Shown piece after piece: positions 1 through 8,686 of a stretch of 64,000 nt of DNA. The notes under the pieces were generated by a model. The model saw only the letters and a list, made by a program, of their open reading frames with translations. It was not told where the DNA came from and ran no database searches. The translations under genes and the position numbers were made by a program. How positions within the stretch are numbered: position 1 is the first letter of the stretch; each line of letters opens with the position of its first letter. Source of the DNA: Desertimonas sp963772825 (GTDB taxonomy: Bacteria; Actinomycetota; Acidimicrobiia; Acidimicrobiales; Ilumatobacteraceae); contig CAVYYX010000001.1 of the NCBI GenBank assembly GCA_963772825.1, forward strand, positions 1 to 64,000, written 5' to 3'.

Positions 1-680
1 TCTGTCGGGCCGGCGTTGATGATCACCACCCGCGCCCCTGTCGCCGCCGCATGCGGTACGCAGGCCGCCGCCGGATACACGCTCAGCGTCGACCCGACGG
101 CGACCAGGACATCACATGATCGGCTCACGGCAACCGCCCGATCGATGACCTCTGGCACGAGCGCTTGGCCGAAGGAGATCGTGTCGCTCTTCAGGATGCC
201 GTCGCAGACGAGGCACGGCGGGTCGTCCTCCCCGCTGCGCACCCGGTCGAGCGTCTGGGCCATCGGCCGGCGGTCGCCGCACGAAAGGCACCTGGTCCAC
301 CACGCCGTTCCGTGGACCTCGATGACCAGCTCCGGATCGGTGCCCGCCTTCTGGTGCAGCTCGTCGATGTTCTGAGTGACCAATCCGTGCAGCTTGCCGG
401 CGCGCTGGATGTCGACGATCGCTCGGTGACCGGCGTTTGGTTGAGCGGACCACAACGCCGCCTCGGCGCGCACCCGCCAGGCGTTCCGGCGGACCTCGGG
501 GTCGGCGACGTAATTCTGCAAGGTGGACGCCTTCTCCGCTGCCGGGTTCTTCGTCCACACACCTTGAGGTCCGCGGAAGTCGGGGATCCCCGAGTCCGTC
601 GAGATCCCCGCGCCGGTCAGCACGGTCACCCGTACGGCCTCGGCGAGCCACCTCCCGACGCGCTCGATGTCCGACGACAT
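1..680 (-). CDS. Sir2-family NAD-dependent protein deacylase, C-terminus beyond the window
   Basis: About 226 codons of a sirtuin, which removes acyl groups from protein lysines using NAD+. Reading from the ATG at 680, the NAD-binding GAGIS motif is at residues 23-27, followed by IPDFRG, TQNID, the catalytic His in EVHGT, two CxxC pairs (CLSC and CLVC) that should bind the structural zinc, and a GSTLSVYPAA segment in place of the usual GTSL. The frame stays open to base 1, so only the C-terminus is missing. The start is chosen because MSSDIERVGRWLAEA leads directly into the Rossmann strand. The gene is divergent from the methyltransferase at 796. Family assignment is firm; the substrate is unknown. 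Confidence 0.9.
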   Translation of the reverse strand, partial: MSSDIERVGRWLAEAVRVTVLTGAGISTDSGIPDFRGPQGVWTKNPAAEKASTLQNYVADPEVRRNAWRVRAEAALWSAQPNAGHRAIVDIQRAGKLHGLVTQNIDELHQKAGTDPELVIEVHGTAWWTRCLSCGDRRPMAQTLDRVRSGEDDPPCLVCDGILKSDTISFGQALVPEVIDRAVAVSRSCDVLVAVGSTLSVYPAAACVPHAAATGARVVIINAGPT

Positions 681-692
681 CTCCGCAGTCTG
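663..692. repeat. 30-bp direct repeat, copy 1 (over the sirtuin start codon)
   Basis: These 30 bp match positions 1561-1590 at 27 of 30 bases, with an identical 14-base run ATCTCCGCAGTCTG. Copy 1 covers the first codons and immediate upstream region of the sirtuin gene. The two copies bracket the methyltransferase gene. Confidence 0.6.
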
Positions 693-795
693 CCGGGTTC
701 GCCGATCGGGCCACGCTCACAACGATCTGGGCGTCCAGCTGTTGCCAGCGAAATCGAGGCGTCGGCCCCTGGGTTGACGAGCGACGATCGGCATC

Positions 796-1545
796 GTGGC
801 CGACGCAATCTTCGAGGATCCCCGTCTCGCCCAGGTCTACGACCCGCTCGACCCAGACCGCAGCGACCTGGACGTGTACGCGGCGTTGGTCGATGAACTC
901 GCCATCCGATCGGTGCTCGACATCGGCTGTGGCACGGGCACGTTCGCGTGCATGCTGGCCACGCGAGGCATCGACGTGATCGCGGTCGATCCGGCCGCCG
1001 CAAGCCTTGAAGTGGCACGCTCCAAGCCAGGTGCGGAGCGGGTGCGGTGGCTGCATGGCGACGCCACGACGCTTCCCCCGGTCGAGGTCGACGCAGCATT
1101 CATGACCGGCAACGTCGCCCAGGTGTTCCTCACCGACAGAGACTGGACCGCCACGCTGCGCGCCTGCCGGCGAGCCGTACGTCCCGGCGGCTGGCTGGTG
1201 TTCGAGACCCGGGACCCGGCGCGCCGGGCGTGGGAAGGATTGACACCGGAGCTCACCCGCACCGTGGTGGACGTGCCGGGCGTCGGCGAGGTGGAGTCGT
1301 GGGCGGAGCTCACCGAGGTGGCCGGCCAGCTCGTCACGTTCCGCTCGACGATCGCTTTCCGGCGCGACGACATCGTGCTCGAATCGGTGTCCACCCTGCG
1401 CTTCCGCAACCGGCCCGAGGTCGAAGCATCGTTGGTCACAGAAGGGTTCGAGGTCGCCGACATCCGCGACGCGCCTGATCGACCAGGCCTCGAGTTCGTG
1501 TTTCTCGCTCGACGCCCGCACAAGGTGATCCCGACGACAAACTAG
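796..1545 (+). CDS. Class I SAM-dependent methyltransferase
   Basis: A 249-residue protein with a GTG start. SAM-binding motif I is VLDIGCGTG at residues 40-48, followed by an acidic residue in VIAVDP at the end of the second strand, and by RPGGWLVFETRD, the post-motif strand typical of the Methyltransf_11/25 group. The protein is soluble with no signal peptide. Nothing in the sequence identifies the acceptor substrate. It lies between two copies of a 30-bp repeat derived from the start of the neighbouring sirtuin gene, which suggests it entered by local duplication or insertion (inference). Confidence 0.85.
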   Translation: MADAIFEDPRLAQVYDPLDPDRSDLDVYAALVDELAIRSVLDIGCGTGTFACMLATRGIDVIAVDPAAASLEVARSKPGAERVRWLHGDATTLPPVEVDAAFMTGNVAQVFLTDRDWTATLRACRRAVRPGGWLVFETRDPARRAWEGLTPELTRTVVDVPGVGEVESWAELTEVAGQLVTFRSTIAFRRDDIVLESVSTLRFRNRPEVEASLVTEGFEVADIRDAPDRPGLEFVFLARRPHKVIPTTN

Positions 1546-1560
1546 ATCCTCCATCGCCGG

Positions 1561-1590
1561 CTCGACGTCAGACGAAATCTCCGCAGTCTG
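1561..1590. repeat. 30-bp direct repeat, copy 2
   Basis: Degenerate copy (27/30) of positions 663-692, lying 15 bp after the methyltransferase stop codon. On the minus strand copy 1 reads QTAEMSSD and copy 2 reads QTAEISSD, with the sirtuin start Met replaced by Ile. It looks like a dead duplicate of the sirtuin 5' end. Confidence 0.55.
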
Positions 1591-1750
1591 TTTCCCCTTG
1601 CCCCTGCCGCGGACGCCCAGGTGGGGTGAGATCACCGACATCCTCCAGCGTCACACCTGCCGGAAGGTGCCCGATGGAGACCCTCGCAAACCCGCTCGTT
1701 CCCCCGCCCGTCCGGGCGCCACTTTCCAGTGGGGTGCCAGGCGGCGGGAG

Positions 1751-2197
1751 ATGAGGCTGCTGGACATCGAGTTCCCGGACCAGTTCTCAGCCGTTCCGTG
1801 GCCCGACCCCGTCGTCGAGTCGGTCGGATTCGGGTTCGATCACGCGTACGTGGAGTTGCTGTGGCTGCCGGTCGTCGGTCCCAGCTCGACGTGGATCTTC
1901 CGGCGCCTCGGAGCCCATCTCACCCAGCGCCCTGACGGTGTCGTCGTCGACCTCGCCGAGTTGTCGCGCTCGATGGGGTTGGGCGAGGTCGTCGGCTCGT
2001 CATCCACCGTGCAGCGTTCGTTGCGCCGCCTCGTGCGCTTCGGCCTGGCGTCGTGGCAGGGCCGTCTCGCCGTGCGCACGGCGGTTCCCCCGCTGGCCGC
2101 CCGCAACCTCGTCCGCCTTCCCGGCGCGCTCCAGTTGATCCACGAGTCGCTCGTCGGTGGCCGAGTGGCGGCCTGCTCGAGAGCGGATGTAAAGTAA
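1751..2197 (+). CDS. Conserved hypothetical protein, possible winged-helix fold
   Basis: A 148-residue protein beginning MRLLDIEFPDQF. I do not recognise a named family. The middle (VVDLAELSRSMGLGE, then STVQRSLRRLVRFGLA) reads like a helix-turn-helix with a recognition helix, so DNA binding is possible but unproven. The open frame extends upstream to 1598, but that extension is Arg/Pro-rich low-complexity sequence, so the internal ATG at 1751 is preferred. The gene ends directly before the promoter of the ABC importer operon, and its last codons overlap a palindrome that may be an operator for that operon. Confidence 0.55.
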   Translation: MRLLDIEFPDQFSAVPWPDPVVESVGFGFDHAYVELLWLPVVGPSSTWIFRRLGAHLTQRPDGVVVDLAELSRSMGLGEVVGSSSTVQRSLRRLVRFGLASWQGRLAVRTAVPPLAARNLVRLPGALQLIHESLVGGRVAACSRADVK

Positions 2198-2228
2198 CTT
2201 GACATTGGGCTGGTCCACCTCGTAACGT
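2189..2228 (+). promoter_or_regulatory. Candidate promoter and palindromic operator of the importer operon
   Basis: TTGACA at 2199-2204 and TAACGT at 2223-2228 form a -35/-10 pair with an 18-bp spacer. Overlapping the -35 box is a 15-bp near-palindrome, GTAAAGTAACTTGAC at 2189-2203 (six of seven arm pairs match around a central A). A repressor bound there would block the -35 element. The operon appears to end with a MarR-family regulator, an obvious candidate ligand (inference). Confidence 0.5.
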
Positions 2229-2283
2229 CGCTAGACGTGACCGGGGGATCACGATCGGTTCGCGCAGCGTCTGCCGCCGGACC

Positions 2284-3426
2284 GTGCGCGCAACCGTGAT
2301 CGTGGACGAGCGCGTCGACACGGGCGAGCCGGCAGTGCTGTCACCGCTGGGAGTCGGCCCGTCCCCCGACGACGACCACCTTCCCACCTCGTCTCCCCGC
2401 CGCCTCGTCGCCTACGCCGTCGGCGTCACCGCTTTCGCTGTGGTGTTCGTCCCGATGGCCCGCGATGCCGGCGCCGGAGTCTGGAGTGGCTCGATCGCCC
2501 TGGGTTTGGCGTTCGCCCTCGTGGCCGTCGGGGTCTATCTCACGTTCCGGGTCCTCGACTTCCCCGATCTCACCGTCGACGCCAGCTTCCCGGCCGGCGC
2601 GGCCATCGCCGCCCTGTTGCTGACGGACGGCCACTCGGCGTGGTGGACGCTGCCGGCGGCGTTCGCCGTCGGGTCAGTTTTCGGTGCGCTCACCGGGCTC
2701 TTGCACATCGCCCTGCGGATCAACTCGCTGCTCGCGTCGATCCTCACAGTGACCGCTGCGTTCACGATCAACCTGCGCATCCAGGGCAGCGCCAACGTGT
2801 CGCTGCTCGGCGTCGACACGATGTACACGACCTTCGCCGATCCGGTGCGCGACACCCTGGAATCGTGGTTCGGCGCGACGGGGCTACAGATCCACCGCAA
2901 CGTCGTCACGGCGACCGTCGCCCTCGTGGTGCTGATCGTGGCGATCGTGCTCCTCGACCTCTTCTTCCGCTCCGAGGTCGGTGTGGCCCTGCGGGCGACC
3001 GGTGCCAACCGGCGGATGAGCCGGGCACAGGGCATCGACACCCGCGTGTACCTGATCGGCGGCGTCGCCCTGTCCAACGCCCTGATCGCCGTGAGCGGGG
3101 CGCTCGTCGCCCAGCACCAGGGCTTCGCCGACGTCAGCTCCGGTGCCGGCCTGATCATCGCCGGCCTCGCCGCCGTGATCATCGGGGAGGTGCTGTTCGC
3201 CGGTCGCAGCCAGGCGATGTGGCGGCACCTCGTGGCGGCGAGCCTCGGCATGGTGCTGTACCGATCGGTGATCGGCGTGATGCTGGCCACGGACATCGAC
3301 CTGCCGATGGTCGCCGCGTGGCGCCTCGAGCCGACGGACGTGCGCTTGGCGACGGCCGTCGTCGTCGCCCTCCTGCTCGCAGTTCCGAGGGTGCGAGCGA
3401 TGCGCAGCCGGACGGCACGGCGATGA
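2284..3426 (+). CDS. ABC importer permease, TrpXYZ-like family (COG4120 type)
   Basis: A 380-residue inner-membrane permease with about eight or more hydrophobic segments after a roughly 40-residue hydrophilic N-terminus. The segment GLAFALVAVGVYLTFRVLDF is followed by PDLTVDASFPAGAA, which is characteristic of permeases that pair with COG1101 ATPases and COG2984 lipoproteins, a family proposed to import amino acids or related small molecules. All three partners occur here in order. A GTG start is assumed; no strong ribosome-binding site is visible, and a second GTG lies at codon 5. The ligand cannot be read from sequence. Confidence 0.85.
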   Translation: MRATVIVDERVDTGEPAVLSPLGVGPSPDDDHLPTSSPRRLVAYAVGVTAFAVVFVPMARDAGAGVWSGSIALGLAFALVAVGVYLTFRVLDFPDLTVDASFPAGAAIAALLLTDGHSAWWTLPAAFAVGSVFGALTGLLHIALRINSLLASILTVTAAFTINLRIQGSANVSLLGVDTMYTTFADPVRDTLESWFGATGLQIHRNVVTATVALVVLIVAIVLLDLFFRSEVGVALRATGANRRMSRAQGIDTRVYLIGGVALSNALIAVSGALVAQHQGFADVSSGAGLIIAGLAAVIIGEVLFAGRSQAMWRHLVAASLGMVLYRSVIGVMLATDIDLPMVAAWRLEPTDVRLATAVVVALLLAVPRVRAMRSRTARR

Positions 3427-3438
3427 GCCACGACGACG

Positions 3439-4221
3439 ATGCTCCGCGTCCGCGACGTCGCCCTGACGTTCAATCCGGGCCGGGTCAACGAGGCTCCCGC
3501 CCTGCGCAAGATCTCGCTCGACGTCGAGCGCGGCCAGTTCGTCGTCATCGTCGGGTCCAACGGCGCCGGAAAGTCGACGCTGCTCAACGTGATCGCCGGC
3601 GAGCACGTCCCCGACGGCGGGACCATCGAGCTCGGTGGACGCGACGTCACCCGGGTCGCCGACTACCGCCGAGCGCGGTGGATCGGGCGGGTGTTCCAGG
3701 ATCCGTTGGCCGGCACGGCCGGGGCCCTGACGATCCACGAGAACCTGATGCTCGCGGAGCGCCGGGCGACCCACCGGCGCCTGCGCATCCCGCACAACAA
3801 GGCCCAGCACCGCGAGCTGCTGGCGGTGCTCGGGATGGGCCTCGAGGATCGCCTCACCTCGCGCGTCGACACGCTGTCGGGCGGACAGCGCCAGGCGCTC
3901 ACCGTGCTGATGGCGACGCAGACTGAGCCGGACCTGTTGATGCTCGACGAGCACACTGCAGCCCTCGACCCCGCTGCGGCCGAGCGGGTGCTCGACGTCA
4001 CCCGCCAGCTGGCCCGCCGGGGCAACGTGACGACGCTGATGATCACCCACAACATGACCCACGCGATCGAGGTCGGCGACCGGACCGTGATGATGCACCG
4101 GGGGCGGGTCTTGTTCGACCTCGACAAGGACGAGCGCGCCGGTCTCACCCTCGAAGACCTCATCGGCCGGTTCCGCGACCTCGCCGCCGACGATCTCTCG
4201 GACCGCACGGCGCTCAGTTGA
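3439..4221 (+). CDS. ABC importer ATPase, TrpXYZ-like family (COG1101 type)
   Basis: A 260-residue single-domain ATPase. Walker A GSNGAGKST is at 39-47, the Q-loop at FQDP near 86, the signature LSGGQ at 146-150, Walker B LLMLDE at 166-171 and the H-loop in MITHNMTHAIE. The DEHTAALDP sequence after Walker B is characteristic of this ATPase branch. The gene starts 12 bp after the permease stop and 46 bp before the binding-protein gene, so the three are probably co-transcribed. It energises uptake of the unknown ligand. Confidence 0.88.
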   Translation: MLRVRDVALTFNPGRVNEAPALRKISLDVERGQFVVIVGSNGAGKSTLLNVIAGEHVPDGGTIELGGRDVTRVADYRRARWIGRVFQDPLAGTAGALTIHENLMLAERRATHRRLRIPHNKAQHRELLAVLGMGLEDRLTSRVDTLSGGQRQALTVLMATQTEPDLLMLDEHTAALDPAAAERVLDVTRQLARRGNVTTLMITHNMTHAIEVGDRTVMMHRGRVLFDLDKDERAGLTLEDLIGRFRDLAADDLSDRTALS

Positions 4222-4267
4222 TCGACCCATGTTAACCGATTCCACCAACTGGTCAGGAGGCCATCAG

Positions 4268-5347
4268 ATGAAGACATCCACCCACCGGCTCACCGTGGCG
4301 ATCGCCGCCGCCATCGCCGCGGCGGCCGCATGCAGCGGCGCCGCCGACGGCGACGACGATCCCGCCCACCGACACGGCGGCCGACGACACGACGGCCAGC
4401 GACTCGACTGGCGGGGACAGCGTTCCCGCCGATCTGCCCGAGGCCACGGTCGGGCTCTCGATCCTCGCCCCGGCACCAGCCCTCGAGCTCGCCGCCACGG
4501 GATTCAAGGAGGCCGCCGCCGACTGCGCGACCGCGACGATCGAGGTCGTCGAGCGGAATGCCGAAGGCGACATCCCGGCCCTGACGTCGATCGCCGAGGG
4601 GTTCCTGAGCGACGGTGTCGATCTCATCGCCACCGTCACGACCCCGGCGGCCCAGGCCGCCTACCAGGTCGTCGGCAACGCCGGGGGCACGACACCCGTC
4701 GTCTACTCCGTGGTGACCGATCCGTTCGCGGCAGGACTTGCCGAGGACGCGACGACCCACGAACCGTGGATCACCGGCAGTCAGAGCCTGCCACCGTTCG
4801 AAGAGGTGATCGACGCCACCCAGGCCATCATCCCGGACGTCGCCGTGCTCGGGATGGTGTACAACCCGTCGGAAGCCAACGCCCAGGTCGTCCTCGACTC
4901 CCTGCAGGCGATCGTCGACGAGCGCGAGCTGACGCTCGAGGTCGCCGCCATCGCCGACTCCAGCGAGGTCGCCCAGGCCTCCGAGGCGCTCGTCGGGCGG
5001 GGCATCGAGGCATTCATCGTGCCGACGGACACGACGACCGTGTCGGGTATGGCGGCGATGGTCCAGATCGCCGACGACAACGACATCGCCGTGATCGGCA
5101 CCGACGCCAACCACGCCATCGACGGGGCGGCGATCGGGCTCGGCACCGACTACTTCGGCAGTGGCGTGCGCGCCGGCGAGATCGCCTGCGCGGTCGTCAG
5201 CGGCGAGGCCACACCGGCCGACTTCGATGTGGAGAACATCGAGTCGCTCGGGATCGCCGTCAACCCGGCGGCCGCCGAGGCCCAAGGCGTGACGATCCCC
5301 GAGGAGCTGCTCGAGACAGGCCGAGGTCGTCGACTGACCACAGCCGC
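4268..5347 (+). CDS. ABC importer substrate-binding lipoprotein (COG2984 type), with two apparent one-base insertions
   Basis: The start ATG at 4268 follows a strong GGAGG ribosome-binding site. The signal peptide ends in AAAAACSGA (lipobox Cys, then an Asp-rich stretch) in one frame. The mature ABC_sub_bind domain continues from about 4362 in another frame (PPTDTAADDTTASDS, then VGLSILAPAPALELAATG). One extra C in the CCC at 4361-4363 explains the shift. At the 3' end, removing one G at 5329-5330 restores ELLETAEVVD and a TGA at 5345-5347, the expected end. Without that correction the frame runs into the MarR gene. Coordinates assume both corrections. Confidence 0.75.
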
Positions 5348-5361
5348 AGCAGTTCAGCAGC

Positions 5362-5816
5362 CGATGACGACGTACCTCGTCGGCCGCCTGGATCGGATCA
5401 TCCGGCGCGCCCTCGAGGAGCTCATCCGTGACCAGGACGTCAGCGTCGTGGGCTACACGGCGATGAGTGTCCTCGAGGCGCGCCCCGGTCTGTCCAACGC
5501 CGAGTTGGCCCGACGTTCGTTCGTGACGCCCCAGGGGATGAGCCAGACGCTGGCGACGCTCACCGAGGGCGGGCTGATCCGGCGCACGCCGGCGACCCGC
5601 AACCGCCGAGTCCAACTCGTCGAGCTCACCGACCGGGGCCGCCAGGTCGTGTCGGTGTGCAGCCGTCGTGTCGCCGGCTTCGAGGGCGAGCTGCTGGCGA
5701 GCCTCACGCCGCGCCAGCGCGACGAGCTCAACACGATCCTGTTGGAGGTCGTCAACGCGCAACCGCGCCACCTGAGCACGACCGATGGGTGTTTAGGGGA
5801 CGGAACGGTCCCCTAA
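5362..5816 (+). CDS. MarR-family transcriptional regulator
   Basis: About 150 residues starting at MTTYLVGRLDRIIRRALEEL. The winged helix-turn-helix is GLSNAELARRSFVTPQGMSQ followed by LATLTEGGLIRRTPATRNRRVQ, and the wing and C-terminal dimerisation helices follow (LVELTDRGRQVV, TPRQRDELNTILLEVVNA). In the raw sequence this frame is continuous with the binding protein, but a one-base insertion at the junction accounts for that, so it is treated as a separate gene 14 bp downstream. Its last codons and stop lie inside the palindrome at 5779-5830. It may control the importer through the palindrome at 2189-2203 (inference). Confidence 0.78.
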
Positions 5817-5830
5817 ACACCCATCGGTCG
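5779..5830. repeat. Perfect 23-bp-stem palindrome, copy 1; bidirectional terminator-like
   Basis: Arms at 5779-5801 and 5808-5830 are perfectly complementary with a GGAACG loop. The element sits between the convergent MarR and iolG genes and covers the MarR stop codon. A second copy lies at 44399-44446 between another convergent pair, with the reverse-complement loop CGTTCC. The arm core is GATGGGTGTTTAGGGGAC. Neither arm is followed by a T-run. Confidence 0.8.
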
Positions 5831-5841
5831 GCCTCGCCAGG

Positions 5842-6832
5842 TCACAGGCGCACCGGGCGTCCCGTGGCCATCGACTCGACGGCGGCGAGGCCGGCGACGA
5901 GCGGGACTCTGAGCGTCGTGGCCGCTGACCGGAGGCGGGGCGCCGGACGTCACGTTGCCGACGAACGCCTGCCACTGGCGCACGAAGCTGGTCTCGTAGC
6001 GGTCGATGAACGAGTCCGGCAGGACGGCGGCGGCGATCCGTCGCTCGTCGCTGATCACGGCGCTGTGCCGCGGCGGGTTCTCGCTGACGGCGAGGCCGTC
6101 GGTGCCGAGGGCCTCGACGCGCTGGTCGTAGCCGTACACGGCCTGGCGGCTGTTGTCGATCACCGTGAGGCAGCCCGTCGCGTGGCGGAGCACGACGACG
6201 GACGTGTCGACGTCGCCGATCTCGCCGATTGCCGGGTCGACGAGCGCCGCACCCACGGCGGCGTGGACCTCGACGATGTCGCTGCCGGAGATGAACCGGG
6301 CCATGTCGAAATCGTGGATCGTCATATCGAGGAACATCCCGCCGGACCGGGCGAGGTAGGCGACCGGCGGTGGGAGCCGGTCGCGGCTGGTGATCTTGAC
6401 GAGGCACAGCGTCCCGAGCGAGCCGTCGGCAACGGCGGCCCGGACCGCTTCGTGGGCCGGGTCGAAACGCCGGTTGAAACCGACCTGCAGGTATCCGTTC
6501 GCCTTGTCGACGGCAGCGAGCGTGGCGTCGACGGTCGTCAGGTCGAGGGAGATCGGCTTCTCACAGAACGTGGCGAGTCCGGCCTCGGCGGCGAGCGTGA
6601 TCAGCTCGGCGTGCGTGTCGGTGCTCGTGCAGATGGCCACGGCATCGACGCCCTTCAACGCTTCGAGCAGCGACGGCGCCACGTCCAGCGCGTAGCGCTC
6701 CGCCAACCGGTTGGCGGACTCGGGGATGGCGTCGTAGACCTTGGCGATCTCCACCCCGCCGACCCGTGAGCTGAGCAGTTCGGCGTGCATCTGACCGATC
6801 CGCCCGCAGCCCAACAGGGACATCCTCAGCAT
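5842..6832 (-). CDS. iolG: Inositol 2-dehydrogenase, Gfo/Idh/MocA family, with a 3' frameshift
   Basis: An NAD-dependent oxidoreductase, expected to convert myo-inositol to 2-keto-myo-inositol. Rossmann GCGRIG is at 8-13, the family EKP motif at 91-93, and the catalytic region FLDMTIHDFDMARF contains His173. The start ATG is three codons before a second in-frame ATG and lies 2 bp after the iolD stop, so translation is probably coupled. The frame breaks near 5908-5911. Removing one base restores DARVPLVAGLAAVESM, the normal family C-terminus, ending at a TGA at 5842. Uncorrected, the frame runs on into the palindrome. It is last in the inositol gene order. Confidence 0.8.
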
Positions 6833-6834
6833 CT

Positions 6835-8682
6835 CTACACGCCTCTCCGCTGCTTCGACTTGGCCTCGTCCATCGCCTGGCGGGCTTCGTTGATCGGCGA
6901 GTGATCGGACACTTCCGGGACCCCGACCTCCCACCACGCACCGCCTTCGGTCCAGACATGAGGGGCAGTCTCGATGACGATCACCGTCGTGCGATCCGTC
7001 GTCCTGGCCCAGTCGAACGCTTCCCCCAACTCGTCGACCGTGGCGACGCGCCGCACCTCGCAGCCGAGCGCGGCGGCGTGCCCGGCGAAATCGACGCGCA
7101 CGTCGCCCCCCGGCGCGTGGACGTCCGACCACAGGTTGTTGAACGGCTCGCCACCCTGGCCGACCTGCAAGCGCTCGATGACCGCGAAGCCGCCGTTGTC
7201 GCACACGACGACGATCATCTTGTGCCCCGAAAGGACCGACGAGTAGAGGTCGCTGTTGAGCATCAGGTACGACCCGTCGCCGACGAACACGATCGTGTCG
7301 CCGTCGGGCGCCAAGGTGGCGCGAGCCATCGCCGCGCCCCAGCCGCCGGACAGCTCATAACCCATGCACGAGAACCCGTACTCGCAGTCGAACGTCGCCA
7401 CGCCCCTCGATCGCCATCCGTTGTTCAGCTCGCCGGGGAAGCCACCCGACGCCGTGAGGGCGTAATCCTCACCGGTCGCCCGGTCGCTGATCGCGCGAAC
7501 GACCTGGGCGTAGCTGGGCTCACCCGTGCCCGGCTCGGCCAGCCCGTCCAGATACGCCCACAGATCAGCCACCTCGCTGACGACCCGAGCCGTCCACGCC
7601 TCGGGGGCGCGCCACACGTCGAGTCCGGCGCCGAGCTCGACGAGCGTCTCCCGGGCGTCGCCGACGACCGGTAGGGCGAGGTGCTTGTGGGCGTCGAAGC
7701 GCGCCGCGTTGACGCCGATGATCGTGACGTCCGGGTCGGCGAACACCGACCACGACCCGGTGGCGAAGTCCCCCAGTCGGGTGCCGACGGCGAGCACCAC
7801 GTCGGCCTCCGCAGCGAGCCGATTCGCCCCCTCGGCACCGATCACCCCGATCGGCCCGGCGTAACACGGATGATCGTGGGTGAGCGTCGACTTGCCGGCG
7901 ACCGTCTCGACGACGGGGATCCCGTGCCGCTCGGCGAACGAAGCGAGCAACTCCTCGGCGAGCGAGTAGTGCACTCCCCCGCCGGCGACGATCAGCGGCC
8001 GCTGCGACCGGCGCACGGCGGCGATCGCCGCGCCGAGCTGTCCAGCGTCGGGGCGCGGCCGAGGGATCTCGTGGACGACGGGCTCGAACAGGCGCAACGG
8101 GAAGTCGTAGGCCTCCGCCTGGACGTCCTGGGGCAGGGCGATGAACGCCGGCCCGCAGTCCGCCGGATCGAGCATCACGGCGAGCGCCTGGGGAAGCGAC
8201 TGGATCACCTGCTCCGGCCGGGTGATCCGGTCCCAGTACCGAACGACGGCCCGGAAGGCGTCGTTGGCCGTCGTCGACGGGGCGCCGAAGTGCTCGATCT
8301 GCTGGAGCACCGGGTCGGGAAGGCGGCTCTGGAAGGTGTCGCCGGAGAGCATCAGCAGCGGGAGCCGGTTGGCCATCGCCACGCCGGCGGCGGTGACGAG
8401 GTTGAGGGCGCCCGGCCCGATCGACGTCGTGGCGACCATCAGCTGACGCCGCCGCATCGCCTTGGCGTAGGCGATCGCCGCCAACGCCATCCCCTGCTCG
8501 TTCTGCCCGCGCCAGGTCGGCAACTCATCCCGGGCGGCGTGCAGGGCCGGCCCGAGGCACGTGACGTTGCCGTGGCCGAAGATGGCGAACACACCCGGGA
8601 TCAGCGGCGCCTCCACGCCATCGATGACCGTCCGCTGGGCGACGAGGTAGCGGACGATGGCGTCCGCCGTCGTGACGCGCAC
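6835..8682 (-). CDS. iolD: 3D-(3,5/4)-trihydroxycyclohexane-1,2-dione hydrolase (ThDP-dependent)
   Basis: About 615 residues of a thiamine-diphosphate enzyme that opens the ring of trihydroxycyclohexane-dione in inositol breakdown. The N-terminal domain contains GVFAIFGHGNVTCLG, with RGQNEQGMALAAIAYAK nearby supplying the ThDP-activating Glu. The C-terminal ThDP/Mg motif begins at GDGSYLMLNSDLYSS. The GTG at 8682 (MRVTTADAIVRYL) is chosen because it follows a GGTGGG stretch; a GTG at 8694 is the alternative and would overlap the iolB stop. The open frame continues further upstream, but that is read-through of the iolB region. It sits between iolB and iolG. Confidence 0.9.
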   Translation of the reverse strand: MRVTTADAIVRYLVAQRTVIDGVEAPLIPGVFAIFGHGNVTCLGPALHAARDELPTWRGQNEQGMALAAIAYAKAMRRRQLMVATTSIGPGALNLVTAAGVAMANRLPLLMLSGDTFQSRLPDPVLQQIEHFGAPSTTANDAFRAVVRYWDRITRPEQVIQSLPQALAVMLDPADCGPAFIALPQDVQAEAYDFPLRLFEPVVHEIPRPRPDAGQLGAAIAAVRRSQRPLIVAGGGVHYSLAEELLASFAERHGIPVVETVAGKSTLTHDHPCYAGPIGVIGAEGANRLAAEADVVLAVGTRLGDFATGSWSVFADPDVTIIGVNAARFDAHKHLALPVVGDARETLVELGAGLDVWRAPEAWTARVVSEVADLWAYLDGLAEPGTGEPSYAQVVRAISDRATGEDYALTASGGFPGELNNGWRSRGVATFDCEYGFSCMGYELSGGWGAAMARATLAPDGDTIVFVGDGSYLMLNSDLYSSVLSGHKMIVVVCDNGGFAVIERLQVGQGGEPFNNLWSDVHAPGGDVRVDFAGHAAALGCEVRRVATVDELGEAFDWARTTDRTTVIVIETAPHVWTEGGAWWEVGVPEVSDHSPINEARQAMDEAKSKQRRGV

Positions 8683-8686
8683 GGTG

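Noticed and set aside
112..1641. Long antisense open frame (509 codons, minus strand) across the methyltransferase
   Set aside because: Composition is Arg/His/Pro-rich without motifs, and it opposes a well-supported gene. GC-rich DNA keeps antisense frames open.
4710..5816. True fusion of substrate-binding protein and MarR regulator
   Set aside because: A single inserted base explains it, and an exported lipoprotein joined to a DNA-binding protein is topologically implausible.
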